A stretch of DNA of 22,364 bases from Bradyrhizobium sp. (GTDB lineage Bacteria > Pseudomonadota > Alphaproteobacteria > Rhizobiales > Xanthobacteraceae): assembly GCA_028290305.1 (NCBI GenBank), contig JAQGKC010000360.1, positions 1 through 22,364 of the forward strand, read 5' to 3'. Below, piece after piece: positions 7,793 through 15,003 of the stretch. How positions within the stretch are numbered: the stretch's first letter is position 1; each line of letters opens with the position of its first letter. The notes beneath the pieces are model-generated. The model ran no database searches. It saw only the letters and a list, made by a program, of their open reading frames with translations, and was not told the DNA's origin. A program made the position numbers and the translations under genes.

Positions 7793-7854
7793 TCGGGTAA
7801 GTTTGACAAGAAGAATCGGGCAAGTCTGGCAGCGGGAGTCGGGCAAGTTTGACA
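7793..7854. promoter_or_regulatory. Three direct repeats (iterons) with 23-bp period, candidate activator array
   Basis: The 16-base consensus TCGGGYAAGTYTGRCA occurs at 7793-7808, 7816-7831 and 7839-7854, starting exactly 23 bp apart. Only three positions vary among the copies. The array lies in the divergent gap between the PQQ dehydrogenase (minus) and the Rieske gene (plus), at about -54, -77 and -100 from the predicted dehydrogenase start of transcription. I infer binding of several copies of one regulator; the regulator is not visible in this window. Confidence 0.65.
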
Positions 7855-8000
7855 AAAAATAACGCCAATGACGGATTCAAAGCCGCCGTCGCGACCGAGC
7901 GCCAGCCGTTCGGCTACCGGATCGAGACTGCGGGAGCGCTGTGCAGTGCAACAGATTGCAAAGCTTTCAACCGTTGGGAAGCTACCGGAGGCCGTGTCTT

Positions 8001-8345
8001 ATGACATCAAAAAGAGAAAACTGGATTGCGATCTGTCCGTTGGACGGCCTTTCGCATCAAACGATTGTCTGCGCGCGGCTGGAGGCCGTCGATCTGCTGC
8101 TGATTCGCGATGGCGATGATATTTTCGTGTGCGAGCGAGCCTGTCCGCACGAACAGGCTGACTTGAGTTTGGGTCGTGTTGCCAATGGCCGCTTATTTTG
8201 CCCGCGTCATCTTGCCTCATTCGATCTTCACGACGGCAATATCTCTGCGGGATGGCCAAGCCGGGCTTTGCAGCGCTATCCCGCCCGGATTAGGGACGAG
8301 CAAATCTGGGTTGATGCCGAGGCCGTCAAGCCTGCGGCAAAATAG
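8001..8345 (+). CDS. Small Rieske [2Fe-2S] ferredoxin
   Basis: 114 residues from ATG 8001, with CGGAGG 9 bases upstream; an in-frame ATG at 7941 lacks such a site. The protein is one Rieske domain without signal peptide or membrane anchor. The cluster ligands are CPH (Cys48, His50) and CPRH (Cys67, His70), 16 residues apart, so both halves of the motif are intact. The spacing and size match soluble Rieske ferredoxins that feed oxygenases (dioxygenase ferredoxin component, NirD-like proteins), which act in the cytoplasm. No oxygenase or reductase lies beside it, so its partner is unknown. It is divergent from the PQQ dehydrogenase and shares its control region, so common regulation is possible. 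It does not read like the bc1-complex Rieske subunit. Confidence 0.88.
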   Translation: MTSKRENWIAICPLDGLSHQTIVCARLEAVDLLLIRDGDDIFVCERACPHEQADLSLGRVANGRLFCPRHLASFDLHDGNISAGWPSRALQRYPARIRDEQIWVDAEAVKPAAK

Positions 8346-8399
8346 CCAAAATAGCTTAGAATCAAGATGACGCGTTGGCGCTGTCTCCGAATCGTGCCC

Positions 8400-9890
8400 C
8401 TAGCATTCATGCAGGGGAAACGACCACGGACTGGCTTCCTCGGCGGTCCGGCCGCGCGGATCCCAGTCTTGCAGGGTTGACCATACGTGTTCGCCGGAAA
8501 GCTGTGCCTGAGTTCGCAATGCGGCGATATCGAAGTCGGGGACCAAACCGTTTTCCATGCAGACGTTGCCATTGACGATCACGGTATCGATGTCATCACC
8601 CACGCCGCATTCGACCACGCTCTTGATCGGATCCCGGACGGGGCCGTATCGCAGCGAGTTCTTCCCGTTGAAATCGATGATCAGGATATCCGCCAGGGCG
8701 CCCTTGGAAAGCCTTCCCAGATCGTCCCGTCCGAGCGAACGCGCGCCGCCGAGGGTCGCGGCCTCGAACACCTCTCCGGCGGGCGCCTTGTAATAGTCGT
8801 GTCCCATGATTTTTCCCATCAGCGACGCCGTCCGCATGTTCATGATCATGTCGCGCGGGTAGGTGTCGCTTCCAATGGAAATATTGACGCCGGCGTCGCG
8901 ATAGCGATCCCAATTGTCGAGCGTGCGCGCTCTTCGGGCGATATTGATCGGGCAATGAGAGATCGAACATTTGTGGGCGCCCATCAGTTCCAGATCGCGG
9001 GCGCCGGAATAGTTCAGGTTGCTGTTGTCGGCGATGAAATTGCCGTGCCCGATATTCAGGGTGGTGCGGAGCATGCCGACCTTGTCCAGCAGTTCGATCG
9101 GCGTCATCTGATGTTCGCGAACGATGTCGTGGAATTCCAATACGCTATAGGCAGCGTGTGTCGCCATCGGAACCCCAAGCTCGTCGGCAAAGCCCAAGGT
9201 TTTCTGCAGCAATTCGACGGTCGAGGTTTCCACTTCTCGCGGCACCAAAAGTCCGCGAATCCGATCGTCCAGCCCGCCATTATATTTCCGGATGAATTCG
9301 ACTGCCGTGTCGAGGCCACGAAGGCCGCCTTCGGGATCATATATTCGCTTGAGTCCGCCGTTCTCGTCACCGACCCATCGCCCGCTGTCGTATCCTGGCC
9401 CGAGGTAGCCCCGCGTTCCAAAACGCTCGATCTGCTTCATCAGAGCTAACTGGACGCTCTCCTGACTGCCAAACTCGACGAACGTAGTCACGCCGTTCCG
9501 CAGCAGCTCAACCACCGTGAACATGGCATTGAGTTCGAGGGCTGCGTTGAGCGCGTTGTCGCCAGGCTTCAGATAGCGGGGGTCGCCCGAAACCACGCGT
9601 CCCTCCTTGGGCACGCTGATCTCGAGAAACGGCTGGCCGAAGTAAAGCGGCCGGCCGGTGTCGGTGATCAACCTGTGAGAGGCACGATGACCGGAATGAA
9701 CATGGGTATCGATAAAGCCCGGACACACCAGTTTCGATCCGGCATCGATGACTCGATCGACGGCGCCATCGAAAGTCTTGCCGACGTGAATGATGTGTTT
9801 GCCTTCGAATGCGACGACGCCATCCCGTAACAGCGTATGGCCGCGGCCATCATTGGCGACGATCCATTGTCCCTTGATCAGCGTTCGCAT
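8400..9890 (-). CDS. Amidohydrolase (TrzA/SsnA/chlorohydrolase-like metal-dependent deaminase)
   Basis: 496 residues from ATG 9890, with AAAGGA about 9 bases upstream; the frame extends to 9944 without a better site. It has the amidohydrolase layout: N-terminal beta domain, GFIDTHVHSGH (His63, His65 metal ligands), ATHAAYS (His245), IGHGNF (His282) and the catalytic IGSDTYPRD (Asp342), then a C-terminal beta domain. This mononuclear pattern is that of the COG0402 group, which deaminates or dechlorinates N-heterocycles such as guanine, cytosine, S-adenosylhomocysteine and s-triazines. There is no signal peptide, so it acts in the cytoplasm. It is last in the operon after an ABC importer, so it probably processes the imported compound. 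The exact substrate cannot be read from the sequence. Confidence 0.87.
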   Translation of the reverse strand: MRTLIKGQWIVANDGRGHTLLRDGVVAFEGKHIIHVGKTFDGAVDRVIDAGSKLVCPGFIDTHVHSGHRASHRLITDTGRPLYFGQPFLEISVPKEGRVVSGDPRYLKPGDNALNAALELNAMFTVVELLRNGVTTFVEFGSQESVQLALMKQIERFGTRGYLGPGYDSGRWVGDENGGLKRIYDPEGGLRGLDTAVEFIRKYNGGLDDRIRGLLVPREVETSTVELLQKTLGFADELGVPMATHAAYSVLEFHDIVREHQMTPIELLDKVGMLRTTLNIGHGNFIADNSNLNYSGARDLELMGAHKCSISHCPINIARRARTLDNWDRYRDAGVNISIGSDTYPRDMIMNMRTASLMGKIMGHDYYKAPAGEVFEAATLGGARSLGRDDLGRLSKGALADILIIDFNGKNSLRYGPVRDPIKSVVECGVGDDIDTVIVNGNVCMENGLVPDFDIAALRTQAQLSGEHVWSTLQDWDPRGRTAEEASPWSFPLHEC

Positions 9891-9946
9891 TCTCGCTGTC
9901 CTTTCATTGCAATGTGGTTGGTTGAGGGGAGGTGAGAGCAGCATGT

Positions 9947-10831
9947 CTAGCGTTGCATGCCCCAGCGCACGACCGTTCGTCGTTCGATGAAACGGAAGAT
10001 CACCGCCTCAACCGCCAGGCCAATCAAGACGACCGCCAGCAATCCTGCGAACACCCGGCTTGTCTCGAGTTCGGCGCGGGCCTCAAAAATGTACCAGCCC
10101 AGCCCTCCGGAACGAGACGAGACGCCGAAGACGAGTTCGGCTGCAATCAGCGTGCGCCAGGCGAAAGCCCAGCCGATTTTCAAACCGGCCAGAATCGAGG
10201 GAAAGGCGGCGGGTATCAGGGTCAACGCGACATATTTGATGCCATGGAGTCCATAATTGCGGCCGCTCATGCGCAAGGTTTCGGGCACGCTTCGAAAGCC
10301 GGTCAGCGTATTCAACGCCACCGCCCACAGCACCGAATGAACGATCACAAAGACCAGCGAAGGCGTCCCCAGCCCAAACCATATCAGAGCCAGAGGCAAC
10401 AACGCGATGGCCGGCACCGGATTGAACATCGCCGTCAATGTCGACAACAGGTCGGATCCGATTCTCGTCGATACCGCGATCGTCGTGAACGTTGCGGCCA
10501 GGAGCAAGCCGGCGGCATAACCGAGGATAAGCGAGCGAAGAGAGGTGGCGATACGATCGACGAGCACCCCGCTCATGAGGTCGGAAACAAATGTATTAAC
10601 GGTCGCGCCAAAGGTAGGCAGGATCAGCGGGTTATCGATCCATCGTGCGTACAGCTCCCAGATCAGCCCGAGCGCGATGAGGATCGCAAGACGCCTCGCG
10701 GCATCATTGTTGGTCAGACGTTCGAAGAATCCCAACGGTCGTTCGACGTCGCCGACGCTGGAAGCATCGACCGGGTCGCACTCGAAGTCCGGAAGCGGTG
10801 GTCCAACCGGCGCCAGGGAAACACGAGACAT
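9947..10831 (-). CDS. ABC transporter permease, SsuC/TauC type
   Basis: 294 residues if started at ATG 10831, preferred because GAAAGG lies 8 bases upstream; ATG 10837 is only 2 bases from it. After a roughly 40-residue cytoplasmic tail, about six membrane helices follow (for example LAILIALGLIWELYA, LILGYAAGLLLAATF, LVFVIVHSVLWAVAL, VFAGLLAVVLIGLAV). The cytoplasmic EAA coupling loop is in the GFRSVPETLRMSGRNYG region. This is the BPD_transp_1 permease of nitrate/sulfonate/taurine/pyrimidine-type importers and probably works as a homodimer, since only one permease is encoded in this operon. The gap to the ATPase stop is about 20 bases. Confidence 0.92.
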   Translation of the reverse strand: MSRVSLAPVGPPLPDFECDPVDASSVGDVERPLGFFERLTNNDAARRLAILIALGLIWELYARWIDNPLILPTFGATVNTFVSDLMSGVLVDRIATSLRSLILGYAAGLLLAATFTTIAVSTRIGSDLLSTLTAMFNPVPAIALLPLALIWFGLGTPSLVFVIVHSVLWAVALNTLTGFRSVPETLRMSGRNYGLHGIKYVALTLIPAAFPSILAGLKIGWAFAWRTLIAAELVFGVSSRSGGLGWYIFEARAELETSRVFAGLLAVVLIGLAVEAVIFRFIERRTVVRWGMQR

Positions 10832-10852
10832 CGTCATAGCCTTTCGGATTGT

Positions 10853-11647
10853 TTAAGGCTTCTGGCCAAACAGAAGGCCATGAATGCGTTTTGAAAGCGC
10901 TCCAAAGCCGGCACTGTCTACTTCGTCGGAGTTGAACGTGCTCGCATCAAGCTCGGCGCGGACGCGTCCCGGATGCGGCGACAGAACGAGGATGCGCGAA
11001 CCCACGATGATGGCTTCCTCGATCGAATGAGTGACGAACAGCACCGTAAAACGGAATTGCTCCCACAAATCCAGCAGCTCATCCTGCATTTCCCGCCGCG
11101 TTAAGGCATCGAGTGCGGCGAAAGGCTCGTCCATCAGAAGGACGGAGGGTTCAAGCGCCATCGCGCGCGCCAACGCAACGCGCATTTTCATGCCACCTGA
11201 GAGCATATGCGGATAGACATCGCGAAATTTGCCAAGCTTGACCCGGTCGATCATCGATAGCGCACGCTCGTTCGCTTCGGACCGGTTGAATTTGCCGGTG
11301 GCTCTCATGGGAAACACGACATTTTGCAGCACGGTCTTCCAGGGCATCAGTTGCTCGAACTCCTGGAAGACCATCATTCGATCGGGACCCGGCGCGCGAA
11401 CAGGCTCTCCTCGAACGGAAATGCTTCCCGTCACTGGAGCCATGAAGCCTCCGATCGCCTTCAGCAAGGTCGACTTTCCACAGCCCGACGGTCCGAGAAT
11501 GACGTAGCGTTCGCTCTCCCGAACGGTGAAGCTGACTTTGTAGGTGGCGGTCACAAGGTGCTGCGGTGTTTTGTACTGCAGGGTTACGCCATCGACCTTG
11601 AGCAGGTTTCGGTCGCCGTGCAGATCGCCTTGTTCCTGAGCTATCAT
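10853..11647 (-). CDS. ABC transporter ATPase, SsuB/TauB type
   Basis: 264 residues, ATG start at 11647, 12 bases after the binding-protein stop. All nucleotide-binding motifs are intact: Walker A GPSGCGKST (52-60), Q-loop Gln95 in VFQEFEQLMPW, signature LSGGM (149-153), Walker B VLLMDE (169-174), D-loop AALD and H-loop His207 (FVTHSIEEA). The sequence is of the nitrate/sulfonate/taurine subfamily and powers import with the neighbouring permease and binding protein at the inner membrane. The ribosome site in front of ATG 11647 is weak, so translation may depend on coupling with the preceding gene. Confidence 0.94.
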   Translation of the reverse strand: MIAQEQGDLHGDRNLLKVDGVTLQYKTPQHLVTATYKVSFTVRESERYVILGPSGCGKSTLLKAIGGFMAPVTGSISVRGEPVRAPGPDRMMVFQEFEQLMPWKTVLQNVVFPMRATGKFNRSEANERALSMIDRVKLGKFRDVYPHMLSGGMKMRVALARAMALEPSVLLMDEPFAALDALTRREMQDELLDLWEQFRFTVLFVTHSIEEAIIVGSRILVLSPHPGRVRAELDASTFNSDEVDSAGFGALSKRIHGLLFGQKP

Positions 11648-11659
11648 CTGGGATCGCGA

Positions 11660-12733
11660 TCAGCTGCCGGGCTTGTCGGCGATCAGCGACGTGAAGAGAT
11701 CCTTCCAGCTATTTGCGGGAGATTTCACCGATCCGGTTTCGGTCATGAACGTGACGAACTTCATGACGTTCTGCGGCGTCGTGGTGAAGACGTTCTCCGG
11801 ATCCTTGATGATGTCTTCGACGGCTTCGACACTTAGCGATGAGTTCTCGGCCTTCAGATATGTTTCGGCGGCGCGCTTTGGATCGCTCTTGATGATCTCG
11901 GTCGCTTCCTCGATCGCGGCCAGAACCGCCTGAACGGTTTTAGGATTCTGCTCGATGAATTTTTTCGATGCCCAGGTGACGCTGTAGGTAGCAGGGCCTC
12001 CGAGGATCGCATACGAGCCCAGGACCCGGTGCAGACCGGCGGCCTCTTCCTGCTGGTAGTAGGGCGCCGCGGTAAAATGCGCGGTAATTTCGCTGCGGCC
12101 GGACAGCAATGCGGCCATGGCATCCGGATGGGGCAGGGGAACGGTCAATTGATCGAGCTTGGCGAACTGATCCTTTCCGTAGGCCTCAGCCGCCAGCATC
12201 CGTAAAATAATCGCCTGCATCGAAACCCGCGAGACCACGGCGATCCGGTCCGTTTCCTTGAAGTCCTTGACGCTCTTGATGTTGGGATCGCGGGTCATCA
12301 GCACCGCCGGCATGGAACTCAGAGCGGAAAGGCCGACATAAGCCCCCTTGCTCTTGTCCCACAGCACGATCAGGGCCGTCAGGCCGCCGTTCGCAATATC
12401 GAGATTGCCTGACAGCAGGGCTTCATTCATGCCAGGCCCATCGCTGAAACGGCTCCAGGTCACTTTCAGATCCTTGAGGCCGGCCTTTTCGGCCTGTCGC
12501 TGGACAAGCTGAAGCTGGTCCATGATCGCCATCGCGAGATGGGAGATGCCGTATTGACGGGCGAGACGAAGCTCGCTGACTTCCGCATGGGCTTCGCGTG
12601 CGAGAAACGGTGCCGTATTCAGCACCGCAGCCATGACGAGCGCGGCGCAGAAGGAAAGCGTCGAACGACGCAAAACCGTCCGGACCAGGTTGCGCCGATG
12701 ATGGGGCAGCGAATTGTGTCGTCTGACGCTCAT
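11660..12733 (-). CDS. ABC importer substrate-binding protein, NMT1/SsuA-like, Sec-exported
   Basis: 357 residues from ATG 12733, with AAAGGAG 9 bases upstream. A long Sec signal peptide has a basic, Arg-rich N-region and a hydrophobic core at about 25-42, cut near REAHA (residue 50). The mature protein is a two-lobed periplasmic binding protein of the NMT1/THI5/SsuA group: LRLARQYGISHLAMAI opens lobe one, LLSGNLDIANGGLTALI is the typical 'G-x-x-D-x-x-x-x-x-x-x-x' segment, and lobe two begins near VKDFKETDRIAVVSR. Relatives bind aliphatic sulfonates, taurine, nitrate or pyrimidines; the ligand here is unknown. It is first in the operon of importer plus amidohydrolase, and a TCAG-N4-CTGA dyad lies 55 bases upstream of the start. 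Confidence 0.9.
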   Translation of the reverse strand: MSVRRHNSLPHHRRNLVRTVLRRSTLSFCAALVMAAVLNTAPFLAREAHAEVSELRLARQYGISHLAMAIMDQLQLVQRQAEKAGLKDLKVTWSRFSDGPGMNEALLSGNLDIANGGLTALIVLWDKSKGAYVGLSALSSMPAVLMTRDPNIKSVKDFKETDRIAVVSRVSMQAIILRMLAAEAYGKDQFAKLDQLTVPLPHPDAMAALLSGRSEITAHFTAAPYYQQEEAAGLHRVLGSYAILGGPATYSVTWASKKFIEQNPKTVQAVLAAIEEATEIIKSDPKRAAETYLKAENSSLSVEAVEDIIKDPENVFTTTPQNVMKFVTFMTETGSVKSPANSWKDLFTSLIADKPGS

Positions 12734-12787
12734 CTATCCGTTCTCCTTTGGGACCTCGGGACGTGGCGAATGAAGGCCGCAAATTCA

Positions 12788-12799
12788 TCAGTGCGCTGA
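12788..12799. promoter_or_regulatory. Operator-like dyad TCAG-N4-CTGA upstream of the minus-strand importer operon
   Basis: TCAG TGCG CTGA. With the following C it matches the site at 13824-13836 in 11 of 13 positions. It lies 55 bases before the binding-protein start, so one regulator may bind in front of both importer operons. Confidence 0.5.
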
Positions 12800-13011
12800 C
12801 GATATGGTTGTGAGAATTGCAAGCGATCGATACCTGCTTGTTTTTTATTGGATGAAAAAGCCTAACCCGGAATTCTTGGGAAACAAGTGCAATTTTTGAG
12901 CGGCTACCGCCTGATTTTTGATCGGTGATGAATTTGGATGAAATCCGATGGGGACGATGGTTGCCCGAAAGCGCCGGAAAAATGTCGATATCCGGCAGCT
13001 CCCGAACGAAC

Positions 13012-13488
13012 CTAGAGGTTACGCAGCAGCGACCTGCCTCGATCATTGTTGGCTTGCACCAGACACAGGAGCTGTTCGAGAAATTGCTCGCGATCGGCTG
13101 GGTCCAATGGCTTCATCAGTTCCTTATGCGCCGCCTCGATGGAGGCCTGCATATTCTGCAGCATCGCTTTTCCCGATGCCGTCAGGAACGCGCGTTTTGT
13201 TCGCCGATCTGCCGAATCCGCTTCGCGCCTGACGATGCCCCGTGCTTCGAGCCGGGACAGAACGCTTGAGGCGGTCGTACGATCAATGCCGATTTCGCCT
13301 GCCAGCGCGACCTGATCCATTCCGGGCTGTGACATCAGCACCTGCATGACGCTCGACTGCACCGGCGTCGTACCGAACCGCTCGCAATTCTGGAAATAGA
13401 TCGCGACGTAAATCTGGTGGAGCCGCCGAACCAGGAAGCCGGGCCGCCTGAACAACATCGTCCGAGCCGGTTTTGGACTTTTACGCAT
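13012..13488 (-). CDS. MarR-family transcriptional regulator 1
   Basis: 158 residues from ATG 13488, preceded by a G-rich stretch; a TTG at 13527 is in frame but sits too close to its own Shine-Dalgarno-like sequence. It has a typical MarR layout: N-terminal dimer helix with GFLVRRLHQIYVA (17-29), a winged helix-turn-helix at about 40-105 with recognition helix IDRTTASSVLSRLEARG, the wing DSADRRTKR (91-99), and a C-terminal dimer helix. MarR proteins are usually repressors released by a small ligand. It lies between the two importer operons and is a paralogue of the second MarR gene: both share GFL(V/I)RRLHQI and a similar tail (LVQ-N--GRS-LR). It probably controls one or both operons. There are 278 bases between it and the minus-strand operon, enough for a separate promoter. 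Confidence 0.92.
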   Translation of the reverse strand: MRKSPKPARTMLFRRPGFLVRRLHQIYVAIYFQNCERFGTTPVQSSVMQVLMSQPGMDQVALAGEIGIDRTTASSVLSRLEARGIVRREADSADRRTKRAFLTASGKAMLQNMQASIEAAHKELMKPLDPADREQFLEQLLCLVQANNDRGRSLLRNL

Positions 13489-13549
13489 GTCACCCCCGCC
13501 GCCAGTTCGTTCCACAGAGAGAGCCAACTCCTATCTCAGATTTTGCAAC

Positions 13550-13575
13550 GCGCAATCAACATATATCGATTGTGC
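13550..13575. promoter_or_regulatory. 26-bp imperfect palindrome upstream of MarR gene 1
   Basis: The half GCGCAATCAACAT (13550-13562) pairs with ATATCGATTGTGC (13563-13575) in 10 of 13 positions. Its near edge is 62 bases before the MarR start. Size and position fit an autoregulatory MarR operator, but its sequence differs from the TCAG-N4-CTGA sites. Confidence 0.4.
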
Positions 13576-13715
13576 ATCGGGCTACAGCAAACCCGAAGCG
13601 TGAAATGACTAGGCGTCCCAAACGCTTCAAGGTTTGTGAGCCGGCCGAATCTTTCTCACTTGAACCCGTGCCCCGTTGCGCTTGACTAAATTTCAGCCAA
13701 TTGCGGAATGGGCGG

Positions 13716-13727
13716 TCAGGTTGCTGA
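13716..13727. promoter_or_regulatory. Additional TCAG-N4-CTGA dyad
   Basis: TCAG GTTG CTGA keeps both outer arms of the operator-like dyad but not its centre. It lies 84 bases upstream of the tandem pair and about midway between the MarR gene and the plus-strand operon. Confidence 0.35.
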
Positions 13728-13799
13728 TTTTGTTCGGCGCGTTCGCGTTGAAATCCCTCGCGAAATATAAAAACCCGGTTGGCCCGGATTTTGCTGAAC

Positions 13800-13836
13800 G
13801 TCAGTACACTGACATTGAGAACGTCAGTGTACTGAC
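13800..13836. promoter_or_regulatory. Two tandem 14-bp palindromes, 23-bp period, before the plus-strand importer operon
   Basis: GTCAGTACACTGAC (13800-13813) and GTCAGTGTACTGAC (13823-13836) each have perfect 6-bp inverted arms around a 2-base centre, and the two are reverse complements of each other. The surrounding 23-bp units are direct repeats differing at only three positions. The pair ends 24 bases before the likely ATG 13861, downstream of the only -10-like sequence, where a bound repressor would block transcription. Confidence 0.7.
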
Positions 13837-13860
13837 ATTGACATGGCGGCGGAGGGTGAA

Positions 13861-14973
13861 ATGGTAGAAGTCGGGATTGATGCCACGCGCTGGCAACGGC
13901 CGTCGCGGCGCGACGTAATGCGTGCGGCAGGTCTGGGGGCGGTGGCGGTCAGCGCGTTCGGAAGCCCCGCCATTGCGCAGCAGCGCAATATCAGCTTTAC
14001 GTTGCCGTGGGTGCCGGAGGGTCCGAACCTCATCTCGTTTGTCGCCAAGGCGAATGGATACTGGTCGAAGGCTGGGCTCAACGTCGAGATATCCAAGGGC
14101 AGCGGCTCCGTTGGTGCTGCCCAGGCGATCGGAAACGGCCAATTCCAGTTCGGCCTCTCGGCAGCCACTGCCGGTTTGCAACAGGCCGCTCTGGGGCTGC
14201 CGATCGCGCAGATTTCCTGCTGCTCTTACGATGCTTTTATGGCCGTGATCACCATGACTGACGCGGGCGTCAACGGACCGAAAGATCTGGAAGGCAAAAA
14301 ATTTGCAGCCACCACCAAGTCTGGAGAGTTTCCCTTCCTGCCGGCATTCGCGGCCAATGCCGGCGTGGATCTCAGTAAGGTTGAGATTCTGCAGGTCGAT
14401 CCCAACGTTCGTCAGCGGCTGCTGATTGAAAAGCAGGTGTCTGCGATATCGGGATTCGCTCCTTCGGTCGTGCCCGGCTACATCGCCAATGGCTATTCAC
14501 CGAAAATCATCCTGTTCAGCAAGTTCGGTCTGCCGCTCTACGGAAACACCCTGTTTACCCAGCAACCGCTGCTGGAGAAAGAGCCGGAGCTCTGCGGTGC
14601 GATAGCGAATGGTTTGAACGAGGCGACGAAATTCGTACTGTTGAAGCCGGAGGAGTCTCTCGACATCTTCTTCAAGGCAAACCCGGAGATGGAACTCGCG
14701 AAGGGCGCGCGCGAACAGACAAAGCTGGCGCTGGACTTCTTCCGTTACTCGGTGATCAACCCGGCGGCAAAGCAGAACGGCATCGGCTATGCGCCTGCCG
14801 ACGGCTACAAGACGATGACCGACCTCGTGATGAAATTCGTCGCGCCGGACGGTAAGCGTCCGGATCTCGACAAAGTCGTCTCCAACAAGTTCGCCGGTGC
14901 CGTGACGTTGACGGACGCCGAGTGGAACAGCGCGCAGGCCTCGCTTGGCGATGTCTCGAAGCTTTTGACCTGA
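13861..14973 (+). CDS. ABC importer substrate-binding protein, NMT1/THI5-like, Tat-exported
   Basis: 370 residues from ATG 13861, preferred over ATG 13843 because GGAGGG (13851-13856) fits it. The N-terminus is a Tat signal: SRRDVM with Arg16-Arg17, a mildly hydrophobic stretch AAGLGAVAVSAF, and a cut near AIAQQ (about residue 40). The mature part is NMT1/THI5-like: FTLPWVPEGPN (46-56) resembles the ligand-binding start of pyrimidine-precursor binders, with GYWSKAGLNVEI and FGLSAATAGLQQAALGLPI following. A vicinal Cys pair lies at 120-121 (ISCCSYDAF). It should deliver substrate to the ATPase and two permeases that follow. A hydroxymethylpyrimidine-like, riboflavin-like or sulfonate ligand is possible. 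It has a different export route and low similarity to the first binding protein, so the two importers are probably not simple duplicates. Confidence 0.9.
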   Translation: MVEVGIDATRWQRPSRRDVMRAAGLGAVAVSAFGSPAIAQQRNISFTLPWVPEGPNLISFVAKANGYWSKAGLNVEISKGSGSVGAAQAIGNGQFQFGLSAATAGLQQAALGLPIAQISCCSYDAFMAVITMTDAGVNGPKDLEGKKFAATTKSGEFPFLPAFAANAGVDLSKVEILQVDPNVRQRLLIEKQVSAISGFAPSVVPGYIANGYSPKIILFSKFGLPLYGNTLFTQQPLLEKEPELCGAIANGLNEATKFVLLKPEESLDIFFKANPEMELAKGAREQTKLALDFFRYSVINPAAKQNGIGYAPADGYKTMTDLVMKFVAPDGKRPDLDKVVSNKFAGAVTLTDAEWNSAQASLGDVSKLLT

Positions 14974-15003
14974 GTTGGTCTGGTCAGGGAGCGATTGACG
15001 TTT

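Larger units (their letters stand above)
13489..13860. other. Divergent control region between MarR gene and plus-strand importer operon
   Basis: This 372-base gap has no convincing gene. It contains the 26-bp imperfect palindrome 13550-13575 near the MarR start, a degenerate dyad at 13716-13727, an AT-rich -10-like TATAAA at 13766-13771 in the otherwise GC-rich region (its -35 box is poor), and the two tandem palindromes at 13800-13836. GGAGGG at 13851 is the ribosome site of the binding-protein gene. Confidence 0.6.

Noticed and set aside
7793..7854. CRISPR array or replication iterons
   Set aside because: There are only three short copies with 7-base spacers and no cas or rep gene; position next to a promoter fits a transcriptional operator array better.
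7868..8119. 83-codon plus-strand frame upstream of and overlapping the Rieske gene
   Set aside because: Compositionally a shadow (Ser/Arg/Ala-rich) and out of frame with the Rieske motif.
8346..8399. Terminator between the Rieske and amidohydrolase genes
   Set aside because: Only a short direct repeat (AAAATAGC twice) was seen and no convincing hairpin.
8487..9449. 320-codon plus-strand frame opposite the amidohydrolase
   Set aside because: The opposite strand has all amidohydrolase metal ligands in order; the antisense translation shows no recognisable motif.
9932..10894. 320-codon plus-strand frame opposite the ABC permease
   Set aside because: Its translation is an Arg/Gln/Asp-rich string typical of the reverse complement of membrane-helix coding sequence.
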